Part shown: positions 7,209 through 14,038 of the stretch, piece after piece | Layout: each line of letters begins with the position of its first letter | Position numbering within the stretch: position 1 is the first letter of the stretch | Origin: Opitutia bacterium | Lineage (GTDB): Bacteria > Verrucomicrobiota > Verrucomicrobiia > Opitutales > Coraliomargaritaceae | DNA: 25,091 nucleotides | Reading direction: 5' to 3' | Assembly: GCA_018663485.1 (NCBI GenBank) | Contig: JABJQI010000202.1 | Coordinates: 1 to 25,091, forward strand | Made by a program: the position numbers and the translations under genes | The notes under the pieces: model-generated | Database searches by the model: none | What the model was told of the DNA's origin: nothing | The model's input: only the letters and a program-made list of their open reading frames with translations

Positions 7209-10200
7209 ATGCTCGTAAAACGACTACACCTCTTCCTGCTTGTACTGACTGCCTCCTCGCTTGCGGCAGAGCCCCTGCTCAGCTCATGGCATACACTCAA
7301 TTCCGGTCAATACGCACGCATCTACGAAACGACTGCGGACCAGATTACGCTCAATGCGGTCACCACCTGGATTCATCCAAACAATGGCTCAGGCCAAACT
7401 GAACCTACCTACGCAGGCGTCCACGAAATCACTTACACCAGCAGCGATGTCTACATCCGCACGTCCGGCCTGGGCTTTCACGTTATGGGCCCTTGGTACG
7501 GCAATGAAGCCAAGACCAACCTCTTTGTTAATTATCCTGGCAATTCATCGGCAATCTACCGCTTCCCACTAGACCCTGGAATGGTCCCTGTGAGTAAAAC
7601 CCGAACCGGGGGCGGCTCGATCGGATACTTTGTCGATGGTATTGCCATGTTTGATAGCCGCGATGCCTTTTCTTATAGCACTGCAAATAATGCCGATGCT
7701 CGACCTAACACAGCTTTTAATGGTGACGGCATCTGGAATCGCGATGCATACATTAACGAATCCGTCACCTTCGATTCGGCCAATGCTCACCAAGCCGGTA
7801 TAAATCATCACTACCACGCCAACCCGCCTGCCCTAAGGCACTTAATCGGCGGTAGCGTTGACTACGAAGCGTCAACAAATACTTACACGGAAAACTTCAA
7901 CGGACAGCACTCCCCGATCATCGGCTGGGTTCGCGACGGCTATCCGCTCTATGGCCCGTATGGCTACGACGACCCGGACGACGCCACTAGCACCGTTCGA
8001 CGCATGACCTCAGGCTACACCACCCGCGACGGATCCAACGGGACGACCAACCTCAACACAGGCCGCAACTCGCTGCCAAGTTGGGCCGCAGCAGTTCAAG
8101 GTATCGATGCCACACTCACCGAGGGCCAATATGGCCCCGCGATTAACGCAACGTATCCGCTGGGACACTATATCGAGGACTATGATTACCTCGGCAACCT
8201 CGGGTTTACACTAGGCACTCATTTCGATCTTGATGAGCATAATGGCCGTTCCTGCAAGACTCCCGAATATCCCGATGGCACCTATGCCTATTTCGTATCC
8301 ATCGATGATGTGGGCACCCCGAAATACCCCTACAATATCGGTCGTACTTTCTACGGAAACCCGACAGGCACGAATGTAAACACCCTCCCCGCCACGGCCG
8401 AGATCTACTTCGAAGGTGGCCCCGAAGCTAGACTAGCAATAGACAGCCTTGAAGTCGAACCCACCGCTGGCGATGTCACGCTAACTTGGAGCGGGCCCGA
8501 GGGTGGCACCTATCTCATCGAGCGCAGTGCCGACCTTGAAGAATGGAAGATGCTAACCGACACGGCAGAAAACGAACTGGGCTCACTCGGATCGACCCCC
8601 GATTCAGCCCGTGCGCTCGACGAAGTAAAACAATTCTACCGCGCAAGCCTCACCACCATCGAACCTTTTGACGACAATGGCTTTGAATACGAGACTATCG
8701 CTTTCTCAGAATTCACTGCCAGCTTCTCGCCACTCCCACCGCTCGATGAAATCAACAGCATTACTGTCGGCGGTGTCACTGCCACGATCCTCAGCTACGA
8801 TGCCGCAACTGGAACGCTACAGTTGGACTTCAATGAGCACACACTCACACCTGGCTCATCTCACACCGCAGAACTAAACTACACACCTTCAGGTGGATCC
8901 GCTACTGAAGTCAGCTCGACGAATAACCATAATGTGGCTCCACTACGTAATATACTCTTAGTAATTCTAGATGACTGGGCCATCGATTCCAGCCCGGTCG
9001 ATAACAATACAGCTTTAAACCCAGGCACCACATTTGCGCCGATGCCAACCCTGGAAGCGCTCGCCGACCGCGGTCTACGATTCACTAATGCATACGCACA
9101 ATCCGTCTGCTCACCCACACGTGCCACCATCCTGACCGGTCGCTACGGCTTTCGTCACGGTGTAGGCGATCCGACGACTCCGGCGCTCCCTTCTAGTGAG
9201 CTCGCACTCCCTGAAATTTTCACAGCGGAAGCCTCTCCCTATAAACTCGCCACCTTCGGAAAATGGCACCTTGGCGGTGGCAACACCGGCCCTGAAGTTT
9301 TAGGTGGTTGGACCCATTTTGCAGGCATACTTGGAGGCGGGGTCACAAATTATACCGACTGGAGCAAAACGGTAAGCACCGCGACTATCCCAAATAACAC
9401 CATCAATAATTTCGCGACCTATAGCACAACCGACCAGGTCAACGAAGCAGTCTCCTTCATCAACAGCAATCCAAACGATCCGTGGTTTATCTGGTTGGCC
9501 TTTAACGCCCCTCACACACCTTTCCATAACCCACCAAGTAATCTCCACGATTACCCAACCTATGCCACTGACGTCGATGGAAACGTTACAGGCACAGATC
9601 GTCGCGGTGCTTACGAAGCTGCCCTACAAGCACTCGACACCGAACTCGGACGCCTGTTCGCCACTGTCGACCTCGACAACACCAACATTATCCTCATCGG
9701 CGACAACGGCACACCTGGTGCCGTCGTCCAAGCCCCATACAGCACCGACCACGCCAAAGGCTCACTCTACGAAGGTGGTGTCCACGTGCCGCTCATCATG
9801 GCCGGCCCTGATGTCACTCGCACTGGCCTCAGCAACAAACTCGTGCACTGCGTAGACCTCTTCTCGACCATTCTTGAGCTCGCAGATATCGACGTAGCCA
9901 GTGCCACTGCAGCCGTTGACACCATCGATTCTGAGAGCCTACTCCCGATCCTTAATGGCCAAGATTCCGTAGAACGTTGCGTTGTCTCCGAGCGCTTCAA
10001 CAGCGCCCCGAATAACAATGGGCGCTCCATCCGCTCTGACGATTATCCTGACTATAGGCTCATCATCTTCGGCGACCCAACAGACCCAAGCGACACCTCA
10101 ACCTATGAGATGTATCATGTAGTCGACGATGTGAATCAACAAGTTCCACTCACCATCCCCGCAGTGCTCGGCGATGCACATTATTACGCTTATAATGCAC

Positions 10201-10529
10201 TCATTGCCAAGGACGTCGACCTCGGTCCAACTGCAGTCGTCGTCTCAGGCGACACTCTCTACCTACATCTCGAAGAAACCACGGGGCCATCCAGCGCTCC
10301 TCAAAACCAGAATGTCGATCCGACTTCCATCGCTGTAGATGGAGTCGCAGCGACCTATATTGATCGCGTCGATCAAACCGATACCGACAATCGATATTGG
10401 GTCAAATGCACACTTCCAGATACGACCAGCGCTCCCTATACGACTGCAACCGTTACTTTTACAAACGTTCCGGCCGGCGATGCGACCCGAGCCTTTGTTA
10501 CCACAGAGATCTTCGTTGCACCTCAATAG
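7209..10529 (+). CDS. Exported YHYH-domain / type I sulfatase fusion protein
   Basis: 1106 aa with a signal peptide (about 1-20, SSLAA|E). Residues about 30-405 form a YHYH-type domain: NHHYHANP (H200, H201, Y202, H203) followed by SPIIGWVRDGYPLYGPYGY (235-253), a conserved stretch of that family. Residues about 410-480 (GDVTLTWSG, GTYLIERSADLEEW) look like a small beta module common in Verrucomicrobia and Planctomycetes. About 505-570 is IPT-like. Residues 581-900 are a sulfatase: NILLVILDDW (metal Asp588/589), C-S-P-T-R at 634-638 (Cys to formylglycine), FGKWHLGG (K685, H687), GDNG (832-834), and HAKGSLYEGGVHVPLI (848-863). A C-terminal tail beyond 1000 is unassigned. It hydrolyses a sulfate ester in the periplasm or outside; the substrate is unknown. 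It is probably co-transcribed with the di-haem fusion 31 nt downstream. Confidence 0.9.
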   Translation: MLVKRLHLFLLVLTASSLAAEPLLSSWHTLNSGQYARIYETTADQITLNAVTTWIHPNNGSGQTEPTYAGVHEITYTSSDVYIRTSGLGFHVMGPWYGNEAKTNLFVNYPGNSSAIYRFPLDPGMVPVSKTRTGGGSIGYFVDGIAMFDSRDAFSYSTANNADARPNTAFNGDGIWNRDAYINESVTFDSANAHQAGINHHYHANPPALRHLIGGSVDYEASTNTYTENFNGQHSPIIGWVRDGYPLYGPYGYDDPDDATSTVRRMTSGYTTRDGSNGTTNLNTGRNSLPSWAAAVQGIDATLTEGQYGPAINATYPLGHYIEDYDYLGNLGFTLGTHFDLDEHNGRSCKTPEYPDGTYAYFVSIDDVGTPKYPYNIGRTFYGNPTGTNVNTLPATAEIYFEGGPEARLAIDSLEVEPTAGDVTLTWSGPEGGTYLIERSADLEEWKMLTDTAENELGSLGSTPDSARALDEVKQFYRASLTTIEPFDDNGFEYETIAFSEFTASFSPLPPLDEINSITVGGVTATILSYDAATGTLQLDFNEHTLTPGSSHTAELNYTPSGGSATEVSSTNNHNVAPLRNILLVILDDWAIDSSPVDNNTALNPGTTFAPMPTLEALADRGLRFTNAYAQSVCSPTRATILTGRYGFRHGVGDPTTPALPSSELALPEIFTAEASPYKLATFGKWHLGGGNTGPEVLGGWTHFAGILGGGVTNYTDWSKTVSTATIPNNTINNFATYSTTDQVNEAVSFINSNPNDPWFIWLAFNAPHTPFHNPPSNLHDYPTYATDVDGNVTGTDRRGAYEAALQALDTELGRLFATVDLDNTNIILIGDNGTPGAVVQAPYSTDHAKGSLYEGGVHVPLIMAGPDVTRTGLSNKLVHCVDLFSTILELADIDVASATAAVDTIDSESLLPILNGQDSVERCVVSERFNSAPNNNGRSIRSDDYPDYRLIIFGDPTDPSDTSTYEMYHVVDDVNQQVPLTIPAVLGDAHYYAYNALIAKDVDLGPTAVVVSGDTLYLHLEETTGPSSAPQNQNVDPTSIAVDGVAATYIDRVDQTDTDNRYWVKCTLPDTTSAPYTTATVTFTNVPAGDATRAFVTTEIFVAPQ

Positions 10530-10560
10530 ACATCGAACTCAGTTACTTCTTCTCTCTGCA

Positions 10561-12312
10561 ATGTCGACTCCCCTCAATAAAACCACCCGTTTAATTGTAT
10601 CCATAATTACAATACTGTTTGTATCAGCGACAAGTGCAGGTAGCCTAGGAATCTCGCTTCAGCACACTGTAATAGGCAAGCCGCTCATCCTCGATTCTCT
10701 GCGTTATCAAACATCAGCCAGGGAGACCTTTTCAATTTCCCGGCTCAGCTATCTACTCAGTGAGTTCGAGCTACAGAGCACCGCAGGTAATTGGCTAGTA
10801 CTACCAAACTCGACCCAATGGATTGACGCGAAAAAACACCGCACTCAAATACTGCTGGATTCAATTCCCGAAGGAGACTTTAAGGCGATACGGTTTAATC
10901 TCGGATTGAACGAAGAAGTTAACCACAGCGACCCGAATCTTTATGCTGCCAATCATCCGCTCAACCCGAACCTCAACAATCTTCATTGGACCTGGCAGAC
11001 CGGCTATATCTTCCTCGCCCTCGAAGGCACCTACCGCCAGTCCAATAGTCAACTGTCCGGCTACGTCTATCACTTCGCTAATGATCCGCAGCGCACCACG
11101 ATCACCCTCACACTGGCAAAGAATATAACCGCCAATGCCGCACTCGATATTGATTTTGATATCGCCGCGTTGCTCAATGCCCCAGCGCCCATCTCTTTTT
11201 TAAAAGACGGAGCTTCAACGCATTCTCGCGAAGGTGATCCGATTCCACTGGCCTTAAAAAGAAATCTCCCCGGGGCCTTTCAAATCAAGCGTATCCGCAC
11301 CGCAGCTCCAATGCGAGCTGACACACGCCCTCAGCCCATTGATCTACCAGATACGCCGACTCCCTACCCCTTCAAACTGGGTAATCGCCTCCCCATTCCA
11401 TCCCTACCACTCGACAATCCCCTCATCGCCGAACGTATCGAACTAGGCAGGCGACTCTTTCACGACCCACAACTCTCAATTGATAACACCATTGCTTGCG
11501 CCTCCTGCCACCAGGAAGATCACGCATTCTCAGACCCAGCTCGAATCAGTGCGGGTGTGAACGACCAGTTCAGCCGTCGCCACTCCATGCCGCTATTTAA
11601 CCTGGCATGGAAAGACACCTTCTTCTGGGATGGCCGTGCGCACTCACTGCGCGAGCAAGTCCTAATTCCGATCGAAGATCCCAGAGAGATGGGCGAGTCT
11701 ATAGACCATGTCATCGAAAAACTCAGTGCTGACGCGGACTACCCCACACTCTTCAGCGACGCCTTTGGCTCTGGTGCGATCACTCCGCAGACTATCGGCT
11801 TAGCACTTGAAAATTTTCTCCTTAGTCTCACATCCTACGTTTCTAAGTTCGATCAGGCAATGAGTGGCAAAGCCCAACTCAGCACCAGCGAACAACGCGG
11901 ATTCGAGCTCTTCATGACCGAATTCGAGCCCCGCTCACGCCAATATGGCGCGGATTGCTTCCACTGCCACGGCGGCGCCTTGTTCACTGACAACCGTTTG
12001 CACGATAACGGCCTCGAAGCTACCAGTGACCTCGGTCTTGCCGAAGTCACTCGAAATCCGCTGGATGCGAACAAGTTCTCCACACCTTCATTGCGCAACA
12101 TCGCCCTGACTGCGCCCTACATGCACGACGGTCGCTTCCAAACCCTCGAGGAAGTTGTCGAGCATTACAGCAGCGGAGTCACATCACGAGTGACTCTCGA
12201 CCCGAATTTAGCAAAACATCCAACAGCCGGATTACAACTCTCGGCACAGGACAAAGCCGCCCTAGTCGACTTCCTGAAAACACTGAGCGACCCACAGTTC
12301 ATACAGAACTAA
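10561..12312 (+). CDS. MbnP-like copper protein fused to MbnH/MauG-like di-haem peroxidase
   Basis: 583 aa. Start at 10561 gives a signal peptide (about 1-26, VSATSA|G); an upstream ATG at 10339 would overlap the sulfatase by 190 nt in another frame and lacks one. Residues 28-220 match MbnP: GISLQHTVIGKPL (H35), LSYLLSEFELQ, IPEGDFKAIRFNLG (103-116), LHWTWQTGYIFLALEG (141-156) and YVYHFAND (H171). Residues about 265-580 are a CcpA/MauG-type di-haem domain with CASCH (313-317), FFWDGRA (354-360, inter-haem Trp), CFHCH (466-470), APYMHDGRF (518-526) and EVVEHY (Y536, at the MauG tyrosine-ligand position). In known pairs MbnH oxidises a MbnP tryptophan to kynurenine, making a copper site. Here both are on one chain in the periplasm. 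Copper binding and Trp oxidation are inferred, not shown. Confidence 0.88.
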   Translation: MSTPLNKTTRLIVSIITILFVSATSAGSLGISLQHTVIGKPLILDSLRYQTSARETFSISRLSYLLSEFELQSTAGNWLVLPNSTQWIDAKKHRTQILLDSIPEGDFKAIRFNLGLNEEVNHSDPNLYAANHPLNPNLNNLHWTWQTGYIFLALEGTYRQSNSQLSGYVYHFANDPQRTTITLTLAKNITANAALDIDFDIAALLNAPAPISFLKDGASTHSREGDPIPLALKRNLPGAFQIKRIRTAAPMRADTRPQPIDLPDTPTPYPFKLGNRLPIPSLPLDNPLIAERIELGRRLFHDPQLSIDNTIACASCHQEDHAFSDPARISAGVNDQFSRRHSMPLFNLAWKDTFFWDGRAHSLREQVLIPIEDPREMGESIDHVIEKLSADADYPTLFSDAFGSGAITPQTIGLALENFLLSLTSYVSKFDQAMSGKAQLSTSEQRGFELFMTEFEPRSRQYGADCFHCHGGALFTDNRLHDNGLEATSDLGLAEVTRNPLDANKFSTPSLRNIALTAPYMHDGRFQTLEEVVEHYSSGVTSRVTLDPNLAKHPTAGLQLSAQDKAALVDFLKTLSDPQFIQN

Positions 12313-12451
12313 AATCGAGGTCTACACACGACTCAGGCGCCGATTCAAAGCACTGCTTGACGCTCAATAGGTTAAGTGGCCCGAAAAGGCTTGAAGCCAG
12401 AGATTTGCAGGACAAATTACTCCGCTTTTGCAAGTTTACGCAGCTTTATAT

Positions 12452-13552
12452 ATGAAAACACTCAAATTCGCAGTTCTTCCCGGTGATGGCATCGGTCCTG
12501 AAGTCATGACAGTCGCTCTCGACGTCCTTAAAGCCACCGGCGACCAGTTCGGTTTTGCGCTCGATTATGCGCACGCAGACATCGGTGGTGTTGCAATCGA
12601 CAATCACGGCGTGGCCTTTCCGGACTCGACCAAGCAAGTCTGCGAAAACGCCGAAGCGATCCTGTTCGGCTCTGTCGGCGGACCTAAGTGGGAAAGCCTG
12701 CCACCCAAAGATCAACCCGAGCGTGCGGCGCTACTGCCGATTCGTAAGGCATTCTCGCTTTACGCCAATGTGCGCCCAGGCCTGCTCTATCCACAATTGA
12801 CTGAAGCCTCGCCACTCAAAGACAACCGCATCCCCAACGGCATCGATATCGTCTGCATCCGCGAGCTCACCGGTGGCATCTATTTTGGTCAGCCAAAGAC
12901 CACCACCACACTTGAAAATGGCGAAGAGCAAGCGATCGACACGATGGTTTACAAGACCAGCGAAATCGAGCGTATCGCCCAAGTCGCCATCGACACCGCG
13001 AAAGCACGCGGCAACCGCGTCTGCTCGGTCGACAAGGCCAACGTGCTCGAAACGTCGGTCCTCTGGCGCAAGGTCGTCACCGCGTACTTCGCCAAGCACG
13101 CTCCAGAAATCGAGCTCAGCCACATGTATGTCGACAACGCCGCAATGCAGCTGGCTCGCGATCCGAATCAATTCGACGTGCTGTTCACTGAAAATATGTT
13201 CGGCGATATCCTGTCCGACGAGATGGGTGTTATCTGTGGCTCCCTCGGCATGCTGGCATCTGCCAGCCTCGGCGCGGAAAAGAACAAGCTCGGCTTCCCA
13301 TTTGGACTGTATGAACCTTCTGGCGGCACTGCCCCAGACATCGCAGGACAAGGCATCGCCAACCCCTGCGCACAAATCCTTTCGGGAGCGATGATGCTCC
13401 GTTACAGCTTTGGCGAGTTCGAAGCCGCAGCTGCAATCGAAGCCGCAGTTGAGAAAGCCGTCACCAGCGGCACCCGTACCGGCGACATCGCCTTCGGCCT
13501 CGACTCGGTAGGCACCAAAGAAATGGCCGCCGCGGTTTTAGCGAACCTGTAA
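12452..13552 (+). CDS. leuB: 3-isopropylmalate dehydrogenase
   Basis: 366 aa from the ATG at 12452. An in-frame TTG at 12428 would add eight residues before the conserved KFAVLPGDGIGPEV start, so it is rejected. LeuB oxidises and decarboxylates 3-isopropylmalate with NAD+ in leucine synthesis, in the cytoplasm. Visible motifs are RELTGGIYFG, YVDNAAMQL, TENMFGDILSDE (metal-binding Asp) and EPSGGTAPDIAGQGIANP (the G-T-A-P-D-I-A-G NAD loop). Length matches the family. No leuA, leuC or leuD is adjacent; the gene stands between the Mbn-type fusion and the GxxExxY cassette. No Shine-Dalgarno; TATAT directly precedes the ATG. Confidence 0.97.
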   Translation: MKTLKFAVLPGDGIGPEVMTVALDVLKATGDQFGFALDYAHADIGGVAIDNHGVAFPDSTKQVCENAEAILFGSVGGPKWESLPPKDQPERAALLPIRKAFSLYANVRPGLLYPQLTEASPLKDNRIPNGIDIVCIRELTGGIYFGQPKTTTTLENGEEQAIDTMVYKTSEIERIAQVAIDTAKARGNRVCSVDKANVLETSVLWRKVVTAYFAKHAPEIELSHMYVDNAAMQLARDPNQFDVLFTENMFGDILSDEMGVICGSLGMLASASLGAEKNKLGFPFGLYEPSGGTAPDIAGQGIANPCAQILSGAMMLRYSFGEFEAAAAIEAAVEKAVTSGTRTGDIAFGLDSVGTKEMAAAVLANL

Positions 13553-13568
13553 CTCAGAAGTAATATTC

Positions 13569-13598
13569 AACCGCAGATACACGCAGATGGACGCAGAT
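13569..13598 (+). repeat. Left 30-bp inverted repeat of the GxxExxY cassette
   Basis: Three 10-bp units, each ending GCAGAT (AACCGCAGAT, ACACGCAGAT, GGACGCAGAT). Its reverse complement matches the right copy at 13973-14002 at 26 of 30 positions. It contains the start codon of the GxxExxY gene. Confidence 0.88.
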
Positions 13599-13973
13599 AA
13601 GACGGATTTTCTCTATTCAGAGGAAACGCATGCAATCATTGGCGGTGCGTTTGAAGTTATCAATGAAATCGGTCACGGCTTCCACGAGAAGATCTATGAG
13701 AATGCGCTCGTAGTCGAATTTGGGCTACGAGACATTCCCTACTCCCAACAACCCGAATATGATGTTAATTATAAAACTGTAGTCGTTGGTAAATACGTCC
13801 CGGACCTAATTACTCACCATAAGATTGTTGTTGATACAAAGACTATCGAGAAAATCACCGAACACGAGCGTGGTAAGATGCTCAATTATTTAAAAATCAC
13901 AGGCCACAAAGTTGGCCTCATTGTTAACTTCAAACACGCTAAATTAGAATGGTTACGCGTCGCTCGTAAGTAA
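13587..13973 (+). CDS. GxxExxY protein (PD-(D/E)XK-like fold)
   Basis: 128 aa, full length for the family. The naming motif is G-F-H-E-K-I-Y at residues 31-37. A nuclease-like core follows: Y-V-P-D-L (P72-D73), then V-V-D-T-K (D83, K85), fitting the PD...(D/E)xK arrangement with Asp in place of the more usual Glu. The family ending follows: KMLNYLKITGHKVGLIVNF (97-115). The biochemical role of GxxExxY proteins is not established; nuclease activity is inferred from the fold motif. The ATG and the first residues (M-D-A-D) are read from the left inverted repeat, and the stop codon's last A is the first base of the right one, so gene and repeats form one unit between leuB and alaS. Its wording is also more AT-rich than the neighbours, suggesting transfer. 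Confidence 0.9.
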   Translation: MDADKTDFLYSEETHAIIGGAFEVINEIGHGFHEKIYENALVVEFGLRDIPYSQQPEYDVNYKTVVVGKYVPDLITHHKIVVDTKTIEKITEHERGKMLNYLKITGHKVGLIVNFKHAKLEWLRVARK

Positions 13974-14002
13974 TCTGCGTCCATCCGCATCCATCTGCGG
14001 TT
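13973..14002 (-). repeat. Right 30-bp inverted repeat of the GxxExxY cassette
   Basis: Inverted partner of 13569-13598, read on the minus strand as AACCGCAGAT, GGATGCGGAT, GGACGCAGAT; the four differences all fall in the middle unit. It begins at the final base of the GxxExxY stop codon and ends 36 nt before alaS. No matching target-site duplication was seen outside the repeats. Confidence 0.88.
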
Positions 14003-14038
14003 AAAATAGCACTCAACCTCGCAGCTCTTCCTTTTATC

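Noticed and set aside
10339..10560. N-terminal extension of the MbnP-MbnH gene from an upstream ATG
   Set aside because: It overlaps the sulfatase coding region in another frame and hides the signal peptide that begins at 10561.
13560..14010. Target-site duplication around the GxxExxY cassette
   Set aside because: Bases outside the two repeats (TATTC on the left, AAAAT on the right) do not match.
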